Notes: generated by a model from the sequence alone, not told the origin. Counted from the stretch's first letter, positions 26,021-34,686 are shown. The stretch: DNA of 64,000 bases from Rhodococcus sp. IEGM 1409 (GCF_030056735.1 NZ_JASHKN010000001.1:62001-126000), one strand, 5' to 3'. Numbers and translations: made by a program.

Positions 26021-26983
26021 TCAGGCGTGTTCGGGTGGCGTGAATTCCGACGTGCGCGTCATCCCCGCGGCGCGTCCCTTGGCCGAAATCACCAGTGCCA
26101 TCTTGCGACTCGCCTCGTCGATCATCTCGTCGCCGAGCATGACCGCGCCCCGCCCTCCCCCGGCGGCAGAGGTGTGGAATGCGTACGCGTCCAGGATGAG
26201 TTCCGCACGGTCGTAATCGGATTGGCGCGGACTGAACACCTCGTTGGCCGCCTCGATCTGTGTGGGATGCAGTACCCATTTACCGTCGAAGCCGAGCGCT
26301 GCCGTTCGCGCCGCCGAACGAGTGAAGGCCTCGACGTCGCGGATCTGCAGGTACGGCCCGTCGATCGCCTGGACTCCGTGTGCCCGTGCGGCCATCAAGA
26401 TGGTCATCAGAATGTGGTGATAAGCATCACCACGGTCGTAGCCGTCCGGTTGCTCGCCGACGACCAGAGTTCGCATGTTCAGGCTCGCCATGAAATCGGC
26501 CGGACCGAACACGAGCGCCTCGACACGGGGGCTCGCGGTGGCGATCGCGTCGATGTTGGTCAGTCCGATCGCGTTCTCGATCTGCGGTTCGATTCCGATT
26601 CTGCCGACCTCGAGACCATTGGCTTTCTCCACCTGCGTCAACAACAAATCGAGTGCCTGCACGTGACTCGCGTCGGGAACCTTGGGCAGCAGAATGGCGT
26701 CGAGATGCGCTCCGGCGCGGCCCACCACCTCCACGACGTCGGCATACGTCCATTCGGTGGTCCAGTCGTTGACCCGGACGACCTTGACCTGTTTGCCCCA
26801 CCCGTCCTCGGCCAACGCGTCGCCGATCGACTCGCGAGCAGCCTGCTTCGCCAGCGGCGCCACTGCGTCTTCGAGGTCGAGGAAGATCTCGTCGGCGGGC
26901 AATCCCTTAGCCTTGTCGATCATCTTCCGACTGCTGCCGGGAACTGCCAATACCGATCGACGGGACCGGTTGCGTGAAGTCAT
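26021..26983 (-). CDS. CitE-like HpcH/HpaI aldolase-family CoA ester lyase
   Basis: A 320-residue TIM-barrel protein. Motifs are RRSVLAVPGSSRKMIDKA (CoA-binding start), EIFLDLEDAVAP (metal and acid site), IEPQIENAIGL and GPADFMASL, typical of CitE-like malyl-/citramalyl-CoA lyases. The substrate could be (S)-malyl-CoA, beta-methylmalyl-CoA or citramalyl-CoA; I cannot decide. The ATG at 26983 follows AGGGCAG; the long in-frame upstream extension lies in the divergent gene and is rejected. It is divergent from the MgtE-like gene with a 73-bp gap. Confidence 0.85.
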   Translation of the reverse strand: MTSRNRSRRSVLAVPGSSRKMIDKAKGLPADEIFLDLEDAVAPLAKQAARESIGDALAEDGWGKQVKVVRVNDWTTEWTYADVVEVVGRAGAHLDAILLPKVPDASHVQALDLLLTQVEKANGLEVGRIGIEPQIENAIGLTNIDAIATASPRVEALVFGPADFMASLNMRTLVVGEQPDGYDRGDAYHHILMTILMAARAHGVQAIDGPYLQIRDVEAFTRSAARTAALGFDGKWVLHPTQIEAANEVFSPRQSDYDRAELILDAYAFHTSAAGGGRGAVMLGDEMIDEASRKMALVISAKGRAAGMTRTSEFTPPEHA

Positions 26984-27043
26984 TTGCGGACTGCCCTTCT
27001 CGATTTTCGGCGGCGCCGTTGCAGATTTTGACGCTGGACGAAT

Positions 27044-27049
27044 TAGCCT
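27044..27049 (+). promoter_or_regulatory. Predicted -10 of the MgtE-like gene (leaderless)
   Basis: TAGCCT ends 7 nt before the ATG at 27057, and no Shine-Dalgarno sequence is present. Confidence 0.5.
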
Positions 27050-27056
27050 TGCAATC

Positions 27057-28343
27057 ATGGCAGCAGCAGGCAAGGTATTTGCAGCCAGGCTTGCCGGCCT
27101 GGTTGTACTCGGCCCGGACGGCGAATCGATCGGTCGTGTGCGCGACGTCGTCATCACGGTCCGCATCGGACGCCAGCAACCGCGAGTTCTCGGTCTGGTG
27201 ATCGAAATGTTCACGCGCAAACGCATTTTCGTCCCGATGCTGCGAGTGACGGCTATCGAGCCGAGTGCGGTCACCCTGACCACGGGCAACGTCAGTCTGC
27301 GGCGCTTCAACCAGCGTCCGGGCGAAGTACTCGCTCTGGCACAGGTACTCGATTCGCATGTGCGCGTGGATGACCCGGAACTCGAGGAGCTTCACGGCGC
27401 CGACACGATAGTCGTCGACCTCGGGATCGAATCGACTCGAACCCGGGACTGGGTCGTCTCCAAGGTCGCGGTTCGCGGCCATCGCGGACGCCTCGGTCGA
27501 CGCGCGGCGATTCACGTCGTCGACTGGCAGCACGTCGCCGGCCTCACCCAGAGCGACCTCTCGCTCCCCGGCCAGGGCGTCGCTCACCTTCTTCTGCAGT
27601 ACGAAGGGATGCGACCCGCCGACGTGGCCAACGCCATGCGCGAACTGCCGGAGAAGCGCCGCCACGAACTGGCCGTGGCACTCGACGACGAACGCCTCGC
27701 CGACGTCGTCCAGGAACTGCCTGCGGACGATCAGACCGATCTGCTGATGCACCTGGAAGTCGAACGTGCCGCCGATCTGCTCGAGGCAATGGATCCCGAC
27801 GACGCCGCCGACTTGCTGGGCGAGCTGCCCGAGACCGAGGCCGAATCACTGCTGCAGTTGATGGACCCGCAGGATTCCGAACCTGTTCGACGGCTGCTCG
27901 AACACTCCCCGGACACCGCCGGCGGTCTGATGACACCTGAACCGGTGGTATTGACGGCCTCGACGACCGTCGCCGAGGCTCTTGCCCGCGCCCGCAACTA
28001 CGACGTGACCCCGGCTCTGTCGAGCATGGTCTTCGTCGTGCGTCCGCCGACCGCCACTCCGACCGGGCGCTACCTCGGCTGCGTCCACTTGCAGAAACTT
28101 CTGCGCGAGCCTCCCGCCAGCCTGGTGGGCGGACTTCTCGACACCGACATGCCCCGGTTGGCCCCGGACGACTCGCTGGCGTCGGTCACCCGATATTTCG
28201 CGACCTACAACTTGGTGTGCGGGCCGGTCGTGGACGACGAGAACCACCTGATCGGGGCCGTGACGGTCGACGACGTACTCGATCACCTCCTGCCGGAAGA
28301 CTGGCGTGAGGATTACTCCGACGACGAGGAACTACTCCGATGA
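27057..28343 (+). CDS. MgtE N-domain and CBS-domain protein (Rv1232c homologue)
   Basis: A 428-residue soluble protein. The N-terminal ~160 residues form two PRC-barrel-like units (VLGPDGESIGRVRDVV). An MgtE intracellular N domain follows with repeated LPADDQTDLL, MDPDDAADLLGELP and LMDPQDSEPVRRLL. Two CBS motifs come next, starting at GGLMTPEPVVL and with IGAVTVDDVLDHL near the end. There are no membrane helices, so it is not itself an MgtE channel; it may be a Mg2+ or nucleotide sensor partner. The next gene, a DUF1003 membrane protein, overlaps its stop by four bases, as in M. tuberculosis Rv1232c-Rv1231c. Confidence 0.85.
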   Translation: MAAAGKVFAARLAGLVVLGPDGESIGRVRDVVITVRIGRQQPRVLGLVIEMFTRKRIFVPMLRVTAIEPSAVTLTTGNVSLRRFNQRPGEVLALAQVLDSHVRVDDPELEELHGADTIVVDLGIESTRTRDWVVSKVAVRGHRGRLGRRAAIHVVDWQHVAGLTQSDLSLPGQGVAHLLLQYEGMRPADVANAMRELPEKRRHELAVALDDERLADVVQELPADDQTDLLMHLEVERAADLLEAMDPDDAADLLGELPETEAESLLQLMDPQDSEPVRRLLEHSPDTAGGLMTPEPVVLTASTTVAEALARARNYDVTPALSSMVFVVRPPTATPTGRYLGCVHLQKLLREPPASLVGGLLDTDMPRLAPDDSLASVTRYFATYNLVCGPVVDDENHLIGAVTVDDVLDHLLPEDWREDYSDDEELLR

Positions 28344-28882
28344 GCGAACGGGCGTCGAGCACGACCGCACGGCAACGACTGGAAACGCCTCGCGGAAGCC
28401 GCCGGTTCAATCTCGATTTCGACGTCGAAGCTGTCGGACGCGTCAGTGAACGCATCGCGCGCTTCCTCGGCACCGGGCGTTATCTCGCAATCCAGACGAT
28501 CATCGTGATCGTCTGGATCCTGATCAACGTGTTCGCGGTGGCTCTGCAGTGGGACCCGTACCCGTTCATCCTGCTGAACCTGGCCTTCTCCACCCAGGCC
28601 GCCTACGCGGCGCCGCTGATTCTCCTGGCACAGAACCGTCAGGAGAATCGCGACCGGGTCTCGCTCGAGGAGGATCGCTCACGCGCCGAGCAAACCAAGG
28701 CGGATACCGAATTCCTCGCCCGTGAACTCGCAGCTCTGCGCATCGCCGTCGGCGAGGTTGCCACCCGCGACTACCTGCGACGGGAGCTCGAAGAGATCAA
28801 GTCGATCCTCGCTGCCGACGGCGAACCGACCCCGAAGAAGAAGCACCGTGACTCGAATACTGCGAAACAAAGTCACAACTAG
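28340..28882 (+). CDS. DUF1003 family membrane protein (Rv1231c homologue)
   Basis: A 180-residue protein with two membrane helices (about residues 53-73 and 80-100) flanked by the DUF1003 signature: RFLGTGRYLAIQTIIVIVWI, WDPYPFILLNL, then QNRQENRDR and a charged helix RSRAEQTKADTEFLARELA. It overlaps the MgtE-like gene (ATGA), which suggests a two-protein unit in Mg2+ or envelope physiology. Family function is unknown. Confidence 0.88.
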   Translation: MSERASSTTARQRLETPRGSRRFNLDFDVEAVGRVSERIARFLGTGRYLAIQTIIVIVWILINVFAVALQWDPYPFILLNLAFSTQAAYAAPLILLAQNRQENRDRVSLEEDRSRAEQTKADTEFLARELAALRIAVGEVATRDYLRRELEEIKSILAADGEPTPKKKHRDSNTAKQSHN

Positions 28883-28924
28883 CTGAGCGTTCGCTGAGTT
28901 TTGCTGCACGCACCGTGACCGATA

Positions 28925-28940
28925 TGTAACGTAAGTCACA
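28925..28940. promoter_or_regulatory. Candidate CRP/GlxR (cAMP receptor) binding site
   Basis: TGTAA-CGTAAG-TCACA matches the TGTGA-N6-TCACA consensus at nine of ten half-site positions. It lies 57 bp before the start of the first lytic transglycosylase gene. In M. tuberculosis, CRP controls the muralytic gene rpfA, so the link is plausible but inferred. Confidence 0.45.
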
Positions 28941-28996
28941 GCAATACGGATATCACGGTGGGTACTCCGGAGCGGGAGCGCCAGCAAAGGGGAATC

Positions 28997-30409
28997 GTGC
29001 GAGTACGCGGAATGATTGCAGCATCCACACTGGTGGGGGGACTGCTCGTCGTCACAGGTCCAGCGGCCCTCACTGCCGGAAGCGCACCGTCCAGCGGGTC
29101 ACAGGTCCCCATCGCCCTCGCAGGCTCCGCCTCCGTTGCGCAGCCGGACTCTGTCGACTTCCTCCCGACGCCCCGCACGGTCCGAACGCAACGGTCGGCC
29201 CCGCCCAGCGATACGGTCGCCGGCGCCCCGGCAGCGCCGAACGCTGCGGCGGTCGTCCTCACTTCTCTGGGCATCCCCGAGATCGTTCTGAACGCGTACC
29301 GCTCCGCGGAGCTGGTGATGATGACCGAGGCGCCGGGCTGCGGAATCCCCTGGCATCTCCTGGCCGGCATCGGCCGCATCGAATCCGGTCACGCAAACGG
29401 CGGTAAGACGACGTCGGTGGGTACAACGGTCACCCCGATCCTCGGCCCCGTCCTCGACGGACGGCTGGCCGGCAATGAGGTCATTCGAGATACCGACAAG
29501 GGCGCGACCGACGGCGACCCCACTCACGACCGCGCCGTCGGGCCGATGCAGTTCATTCCGGCTACCTGGGCCGGATATGCCAGCGACGGTAACGGGGACG
29601 GAATCAAGGATCCCAACAACGTCTTCGACGCGGCACTCTCGGCAGCCAAGTACCTCTGCAGCGGCGGACTCAACCTCCGCGATGTCACCCAGGAGACCAA
29701 AGCTGTTCTGCGGTACAACAACTCGGCCGCGTACGCAGCAAACGTGATCATGTGGTCGACGGCCTACAAGAACGGCGTCATTCCTTCCGGTCAGCTGCCG
29801 TACACCTCGGGCATCAACACCGGTAGCTCGGCGATCAACGCCGCCACCTCGGCAGACTCCGCCGCTTCGGCCGTACTCGCCGCGGCTGCGGCTACCGATC
29901 CGGCGGCCGGCGACAAGGAATCAGCGTCGACGACGGCAACCCCGACCACCACGCCCCTCTTCCCGGGTCTGCCGGACATGCCTGCGCTCTCACCCGAGAT
30001 CCAGGCACTGATCCCGCCGGGAGTAATGCCGACCAGCCCGACTCCGGGACCCAACGCGGCTCCCGGTCCGGTCATCCCGCTCCCCGTCCTCACCTCACGG
30101 GGTCTCGTGTGGCCGATTCTGACGGCCGAGGGATGGCGCTGGCCCGACGACATGTGCGTGATCCTTCCGGACCCCGCAGCCCTCGACGCCTTGCAGGACG
30201 GCATCCTTCTACCGTGCACGGTCCCCGGTATGCAGGTGGCCGGGGCGGCACCCTCCCCCGCCGACGCAGCCCCCGCGGAGTCCTCGCCGCCCGCCGCCCC
30301 CTCGCCTGAGCCCGCCCCGGCGCCGGCGCCCGCGCCAGAGCCCGCCCCGGCCCCTGCGCCGGCATTCGTGCCGTTCTTCCCGGGCCTGCCCAGCATGCCC
30401 GCTCTGTAA
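28997..30409 (+). CDS. Secreted lytic transglycosylase with Pro/Ala-rich C-terminal tail
   Basis: A 470-residue exported protein. A Sec signal peptide covers about residues 1-35. The lytic transglycosylase core covers roughly residues 95-260: HLLAGIGRIESGHA contains the catalytic Glu, GPMQFIPATW and YNNSAAYAANV complete the lysozyme-like site. The C-terminal ~170 residues are low-complexity Pro/Ala/Ser with a PAPAPAPEP run, probably a wall-spanning linker. The GTG at 28997 has AAAGGGG four bases upstream. It cleaves peptidoglycan glycan strands at the wall. A paralogue follows directly; M. tuberculosis has one homologue here (Rv1230c). Confidence 0.88.
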   Translation: MRVRGMIAASTLVGGLLVVTGPAALTAGSAPSSGSQVPIALAGSASVAQPDSVDFLPTPRTVRTQRSAPPSDTVAGAPAAPNAAAVVLTSLGIPEIVLNAYRSAELVMMTEAPGCGIPWHLLAGIGRIESGHANGGKTTSVGTTVTPILGPVLDGRLAGNEVIRDTDKGATDGDPTHDRAVGPMQFIPATWAGYASDGNGDGIKDPNNVFDAALSAAKYLCSGGLNLRDVTQETKAVLRYNNSAAYAANVIMWSTAYKNGVIPSGQLPYTSGINTGSSAINAATSADSAASAVLAAAAATDPAAGDKESASTTATPTTTPLFPGLPDMPALSPEIQALIPPGVMPTSPTPGPNAAPGPVIPLPVLTSRGLVWPILTAEGWRWPDDMCVILPDPAALDALQDGILLPCTVPGMQVAGAAPSPADAAPAESSPPAAPSPEPAPAPAPAPEPAPAPAPAFVPFFPGLPSMPAL

Positions 30410-30521
30410 CCAAAAAATCACGAAAGAACAGTGCAAATGTCCCAAACTGCCCTCCTAGATCACGGTTGAATAACGGAAACGCAACAAATCAGGTAGCCTC
30501 GACTCCGTCAGTTGAACGGAA

Positions 30522-30546
30522 AACCTCCTCGCGGAGGTTCAGGAGG
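30522..30546 (+). promoter_or_regulatory. Hairpin able to mask the ribosome site of the second transglycosylase
   Basis: AACCTCC (30522-30528) pairs with GGAGGTT (30533-30539) across a TCGC loop. The Shine-Dalgarno AGGAGG (30541-30546) could compete for the same CCTCC arm, giving two exclusive structures. Confidence 0.4.
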
Positions 30547-30554
30547 CATACACA

Positions 30555-31415
30555 GTGGGTCGGCACAGCAAGAAGACAGATTCGCATATCCGTCGAAATT
30601 CGGTCATCGCGCTCACCGGACTCATCCCTATCGGACTCGTCACCGCAGCCAACACGGCCGGCGCCGCTCCCAAGGTTCCGTTCTTCAACGCCAGCTCCGC
30701 CGAGACGGTCGACGCTGCGCAGGCCACGCAGGAACCGCAGGCGCAGATTCTGCCCGCTGTCGAAGCTATCGCCGAGCCGGCTCCCGCCGCAGCGCCGGAG
30801 CCCGCGCCGTTGGCTCCCGTGCAAGAAACTCCCCCGCTCCCCGCCTCCATGGCCGAGGGCGCACTCGGAATCCCGAGCGTGAGCGTCGCCGCCTACCAGA
30901 ACGCCGAGCGGATCCTCGCCGTCGAAAAGCCCAACTGCAACATGCACTGGACGCTCCTCGCCGGTATCGGTCGCGTCGAATCCGGTCACGCCAACGACGG
31001 CAAGGACGCCGACGCAAACGGCAACCTCTACAAGCCCGTGATCGGCCTGCCGCTCAACGGCAGCCTGCCGGGCCAGGCCGTCATCATGGACACCGACGGC
31101 GGCGCCCTCGACGGCGACACCGTCTACGACCGTGCAGTCGGCCCGATGCAGTTCATCCCGTCCACCTGGAACCAGTACGCCGGCGACGGCAACGGTGACG
31201 GAATCGCCGACCCGCAGAACCTCTTCGACTCCGCCCTGACCACTGGCAAGTACCTGTGCGACGGCGGACTGAACATGCAGGACGTCACCCAGGTCGCGTC
31301 CGCGATCCACCGCTACAACAACTCCGCGGCCTACGTCGCCAACGTTCTGGCCTGGTCGCTCGGGTACTCGACCGGCATCGTCCCCGCCGCATCGGACCTG
31401 CCGCGCATCCACTGA
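30555..31415 (+). CDS. Secreted lytic transglycosylase, paralogue of the preceding gene
   Basis: A 286-residue exported protein. It starts MGRHSKK, a basic n-region frequent in actinobacterial Rpf-like wall enzymes, followed by a hydrophobic core and the AGAAPK cleavage region. The Pro/Ala/Glu-rich linker is at about 55-95. The catalytic domain (LLAGIGRVESGHA with the Glu, GPMQFIPSTW, YNNSAAYVANV) runs from about 115 to 275. It is very similar to the upstream paralogue but lacks the long C-terminal tail. The GTG at 30555 has AGGAGG eight bases upstream. Peptidoglycan remodelling in growth or resuscitation is the expected role. Confidence 0.88.
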   Translation: MGRHSKKTDSHIRRNSVIALTGLIPIGLVTAANTAGAAPKVPFFNASSAETVDAAQATQEPQAQILPAVEAIAEPAPAAAPEPAPLAPVQETPPLPASMAEGALGIPSVSVAAYQNAERILAVEKPNCNMHWTLLAGIGRVESGHANDGKDADANGNLYKPVIGLPLNGSLPGQAVIMDTDGGALDGDTVYDRAVGPMQFIPSTWNQYAGDGNGDGIADPQNLFDSALTTGKYLCDGGLNMQDVTQVASAIHRYNNSAAYVANVLAWSLGYSTGIVPAASDLPRIH

Positions 31416-31427
31416 CCTACCTGGACT

Positions 31428-31433
31428 TACCAT
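31428..31433 (+). promoter_or_regulatory. Predicted -10 of mrp (leaderless)
   Basis: TACCAT ends 6 nt before the ATG at 31440. The GGAG at 31434 is too close to the start to be a good ribosome site. Confidence 0.45.
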
Positions 31434-31439
31434 GGAGTC

Positions 31440-32576
31440 ATGTCTGTACTGACCGAGTCCGACGTTCGCTCCGCGCTCGCGCGAGTTCTGGACCCAGAGA
31501 TCCGCAAACCCATCACCGAACTGGGGATGGTCAAGGGGATCACCCTCTCCAGTGACAACAGCGTCGACATCGGCATCTACCTCACGACCGCCGGTTGCCC
31601 GATGCGCACCGAGATCACCGAACGCGTCACCAAGGCCGTCGCCGACGTCGCCGGTGTCGGCGCGATCCGCGTCGAACTCGACGTCATGGACGACGCTCAG
31701 CGAACCGAGCTCCGCAAGTCGCTTCGCGGCGATTCCGCCGAGCCGGTCATCCCCTTCGCCCAGCCGGGTTCACTCACCCGCGTCTACGCCGTGGCTTCCG
31801 GCAAGGGTGGCGTCGGAAAGTCCAGTGTGACAGTCAATCTCGCGGCGGCCATGGCCGCGCGCGGACTGTCCGTCGGGGTACTCGACGCGGATATCTACGG
31901 TCACTCGATCCCCCGCATGCTCGGCACCGACGCCAAGCCGACTCAGGTCGAGCGCATGATCATGCCGCCCGTCGCCCACGACGTGAAGATGATTTCCATC
32001 GCGCAATTCACCCAGGGCAACACTCCCGTCGTCTGGCGCGGACCGATGCTTCACCGCGCGCTCCAGCAATTCCTCGCCGACGTGTTCTGGGGCGACCTGG
32101 ACGTGCTGCTTCTCGATCTGCCGCCCGGCACCGGTGACATCGCCATCTCGGTGGCTCAGCTCATCCCGAGCGCCGAGATCCTGGTCGTCACCACACCGCA
32201 GCAGGCTGCCGCCGAGGTCGCCGAACGCGCGGGCGCCATCGCCCTGCAGACCCGTCAGCGTGTGGCCGGCGTCGTCGAGAACATGTCGTGGCTCGAACTT
32301 CCCGACGGCACCCGCATGGACGTCTTCGGTGAAGGCGGCGGGCAGACCGTCTCCGATCGCCTCACGAAGGCCGTCGGCGCCAAGGTTCCGCTTCTCGGAC
32401 AGATCCCGCTGGATCCGTCCGTCCGCGAGGCAGGCGACGCCGGGACACCGATCGTCCTCAGTGCCCCCGACTCACCCGCCGCCATCGCCCTCAAGGACAT
32501 CGCCGACAAGTTGGCCGTCCGTCAGCGCGGACTGGCCGGAATGTCGCTCGGTATCAACACGGTTCGCAACCTCTAA
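31440..32576 (+). CDS. mrp: Mrp/Nbp35-family iron-sulfur cluster carrier ATPase
   Basis: A 378-residue protein. The N-terminal MIP18/DUF59 domain (residues 1-95, DPEIRKPITELGMVKG and TTAGCPMR) precedes the deviant Walker A of the Mrp/MinD family, SGKGGVGKSS, at about residue 121. The LLDLPPGTGD box follows. The C-terminal half lacks an obvious CxxC pair, as in many actinobacterial Mrp proteins. It binds and transfers Fe-S clusters in the cytosol. It corresponds to M. tuberculosis Rv1229c and ends at a bidirectional terminator. Confidence 0.93.
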   Translation: MSVLTESDVRSALARVLDPEIRKPITELGMVKGITLSSDNSVDIGIYLTTAGCPMRTEITERVTKAVADVAGVGAIRVELDVMDDAQRTELRKSLRGDSAEPVIPFAQPGSLTRVYAVASGKGGVGKSSVTVNLAAAMAARGLSVGVLDADIYGHSIPRMLGTDAKPTQVERMIMPPVAHDVKMISIAQFTQGNTPVVWRGPMLHRALQQFLADVFWGDLDVLLLDLPPGTGDIAISVAQLIPSAEILVVTTPQQAAAEVAERAGAIALQTRQRVAGVVENMSWLELPDGTRMDVFGEGGGQTVSDRLTKAVGAKVPLLGQIPLDPSVREAGDAGTPIVLSAPDSPAAIALKDIADKLAVRQRGLAGMSLGINTVRNL

Positions 32577-32585
32577 AACCCGGCT

Positions 32586-32634
32586 ATACGAAAGGGGCGC
32601 CCGTCACCGATCGGTGGCAGGCGCCCTTTCGTAT
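32586..32634. terminator. Bidirectional terminator between mrp and tatB
   Basis: ATACGAAAGG-G-GCGCC (32586-32601) pairs with GGCGCCCTTTCGTAT (32620-32634) with a single bulge, and is flanked by convergent genes. Confidence 0.88.
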
Positions 32635-32641
32635 ATCGAAT

Positions 32642-33034
32642 CTAGGTTGCGTCAAAGTCCACAGGAGGACGTTCGCCGGCAGTAAGTGGCTTGTCCTTCG
32701 ACAGCGTCTTCGGCTCTTGCACTCCGCTCTGCGGCTTCTTGTCGAAGTTCCCCGTGAAGATGGAGTCGTCGCCGTCGAGGAGGTGCTGGGTGATCACAGC
32801 GCGCGGCGTCATTCCGCGCAACTTGTTCAGATCTGCGAGTGGTTTACGCAGATCCTCGAAGTCGGTGCCCAGTTCTTCCTTGAGCTGATTGGAAGCGCCC
32901 GAAGCATATTCGCGCACCTGCCTCAGGGATTTCGTGACCCAGGAGACCGCACCCGGAAGCCGCTCAGGTCCCAAGATGACCAGAGCCGCTACGAGGAGGA
33001 TCATGAACTCGCCCCAACCGATGTTGCCAAACAC
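32642..33034 (-). CDS. tatB: Sec-independent protein translocase subunit TatB
   Basis: A 130-residue TatA/B-type protein. [20 protein letters not shown] forms the single N-terminal membrane helix, followed by the conserved GPERLPG hinge and an amphipathic helix ([18 protein letters not shown]). The polar C-terminus is longer than in TatA. It binds folded, cofactor-bearing Tat substrates at the membrane. The position between mrp and htrA matches Rv1224. It starts with GTG, preceded by TAGGCT at 6 nt. Confidence 0.93.
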   Translation of the reverse strand: MFGNIGWGEFMILLVAALVILGPERLPGAVSWVTKSLRQVREYASGASNQLKEELGTDFEDLRKPLADLNKLRGMTPRAVITQHLLDGDDSIFTGNFDKKPQSGVQEPKTLSKDKPLTAGERPPVDFDAT

Positions 33035-33040
33035 AGGGTC

Positions 33041-33046
33041 AGCCTA
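33041..33046 (-). promoter_or_regulatory. Predicted -10 of tatB (leaderless)
   Basis: TAGGCT on the minus strand is separated by 6 nt from the GTG start at 33034, and no Shine-Dalgarno sequence is visible. Confidence 0.55.
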
Positions 33047-33108
33047 CTGTGTGCTCGCTCGGTGCGCGCATGTCCGGATCAACCTCACAGGAAGATCGCA
33101 GGACCCGG

Positions 33109-34587
33109 TCAGTCCGACACCGGCGTGACCGAAATGTCGACCTGCCGTCCCTCGCGGATCAACTGAACGTTGACGGGCTGATCGACAGTCGTCGCGTTGA
33201 CCGCAACCACCAGTTCGTCGGCACTTGTCACCGGCCGGTCACCGACCTTGACGATGACGTCACCCTCGACGATTCCCGCGCGTTGAGCGGGGCTGCCGTC
33301 GCGGACGTTGGCCACGGCAGCGCCACTGGTCGCGTCGTTGACTGCGGTGCGGGCATTCACGCCGATGTCGGGGTGATGAACCTTGCCGTCGCGGATGATG
33401 GTCTGCGCCACCTCCGTAACCGTGTCGATCGGAATCGCGAAACCGAGCCCGACCGAACCACCGGACTCACTGAGCATTGCCGTGTTGATACCGATGACGC
33501 GGGCTTCGTCGTCGACGAGCGCACCGCCGGAGTTGCCGTGATTGATCGCCGCATCGGTCTGGACGGCGTCGATGACGGCGTTGGTGTCTGTGCCTTCACC
33601 CGACAACCGCAGTGGCCGGTTCAGCGCACTGACGATTCCGCGGGTGACGGTTTTGCTCAACCCAAGTGGTGAGCCGACGGCGACGACGTCGTCGCCTACC
33701 TGAACATCCTCGGATTTTCCGAGCTGAGCGACCGTCAGATTGTTCGCCGACACCTTGAGCACTGCGAGGTCTGTCTTGACGTCACGGCCGACGATCTGGG
33801 CGTCGGTCTTGGTTCCGTCGGAGAAGATCACCTGGATCTTCGCGTCCTGAGCGGGCGGAACGGCAGAGGAGATCACGTGGTTGTTGGTGACGATGTATCC
33901 GCCGTCGTCGATGACCACACCGGAGCCCGTACTGCCCTGATCGCCGACGGCGACCTGAATCGACACCACGGAAGGCAGCACCGCGTCGGCGACCTTCGCC
34001 ACCTGCGACTCCGGCTGTTCGCCGCCGCCGGATTGGACGAGGGTGACGCGCGAGCTGGTGAGTGAACTGCGATCGGCAGTGATGACCGTGGCGAGTAAGC
34101 CGCCGACGAGCGCGATGACGAGCGCCATCCCGGCGAGTGCGGCCAGCGCCGAGGGAGCGACCTTGCGACCGAACAACACCTCACGCACATCGAGCTTCTG
34201 GGCGGGCTGCAACTGCACCGGCGCCTTGGACTCTGCGGGACTGCCCAGGGAGACCGCGGATTCCGGATCACGCCACGGATCGCTCGGCGGCTCCTCTTCG
34301 GGCGCGTTGTTCGCCGACGCCTCGGGATCGCGGCCGATCGACTCGGTTGCATCTGCGGGGCGACCGAATGCTTCGGCCAGAACCGGGTCCGGAGCGCCGA
34401 TCACGACGTCGGAGGACGGTGTCGATCGCGCGGCTATCGGGGTGAACGAGCCCTCGACTCCGGTCGGCCGACCGAACACCTGGCGCGAGGCCGGATCGAT
34501 CTGGGGTCGATAGACCGGACGGGGGTCGAGTACCGGCGCATCTGCCGGTCTATCCACCGAACCGTTTGCCGAAGAATCCGAGCTCAC
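33109..34587 (-). CDS. htrA: HtrA/DegP-like membrane-anchored serine protease with PDZ domain
   Basis: A 492-residue protease. A cytosolic, proline- and acid-rich N-terminus of about 150 residues precedes one membrane helix (LAGMALVIALVGGLLATVI). The trypsin-like domain has His in TNNHVI, Asp in KTDLAVLKV and Ser in GNSGGAL, and a C-terminal PDZ domain shows DGSPAQRAGIVEGDVIVKVG. It degrades or refolds damaged envelope proteins outside the membrane. The GTG at 34587 is chosen because AAGGGGG precedes it by nine bases; GTG at 34617 is an alternative. It lies downstream of sigE-rseA, as in M. tuberculosis (Rv1223), and belongs to the SigE envelope-stress response. Confidence 0.92.
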   Translation of the reverse strand: MSSDSSANGSVDRPADAPVLDPRPVYRPQIDPASRQVFGRPTGVEGSFTPIAARSTPSSDVVIGAPDPVLAEAFGRPADATESIGRDPEASANNAPEEEPPSDPWRDPESAVSLGSPAESKAPVQLQPAQKLDVREVLFGRKVAPSALAALAGMALVIALVGGLLATVITADRSSLTSSRVTLVQSGGGEQPESQVAKVADAVLPSVVSIQVAVGDQGSTGSGVVIDDGGYIVTNNHVISSAVPPAQDAKIQVIFSDGTKTDAQIVGRDVKTDLAVLKVSANNLTVAQLGKSEDVQVGDDVVAVGSPLGLSKTVTRGIVSALNRPLRLSGEGTDTNAVIDAVQTDAAINHGNSGGALVDDEARVIGINTAMLSESGGSVGLGFAIPIDTVTEVAQTIIRDGKVHHPDIGVNARTAVNDATSGAAVANVRDGSPAQRAGIVEGDVIVKVGDRPVTSADELVVAVNATTVDQPVNVQLIREGRQVDISVTPVSD

Positions 34588-34626
34588 TCCGGAGTGCCCC
34601 CTTTTTCCGTCAGTCACGTCGTCCAG

Positions 34627-34674
34627 TATCACTGATCCGTGCCGGGAAGCTATCACTGATCCGCGCCGGGAAGC
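34627..34674. repeat. 24-bp tandem duplication between rseA and htrA
   Basis: Bases 34627-34650 and 34651-34674 differ at one position. The array lies 12 bp downstream of the rseA stop and just upstream of the htrA start region. Confidence 0.92.
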
Positions 34675-34686
34675 AGGCGCGCGGCG

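Noticed and set aside
26984..27310. N-terminal extension of the CitE-like protein by over 100 residues
   Set aside because: It overlaps the divergent MgtE-like gene; the ATG at 26983 has a ribosome site and begins the family-conserved sequence.
30313..30363. Pro/Ala-encoding short repeats at the end of the first transglycosylase
   Set aside because: They are explained by the low-complexity PAPAPEP linker within the coding sequence and are not treated as an independent repeat element.
30410..30554. Riboswitch before the second lytic transglycosylase
   Set aside because: The 145-bp space is too short and lacks the conserved elements of known wall-hydrolase riboswitches; only a simple hairpin remains.
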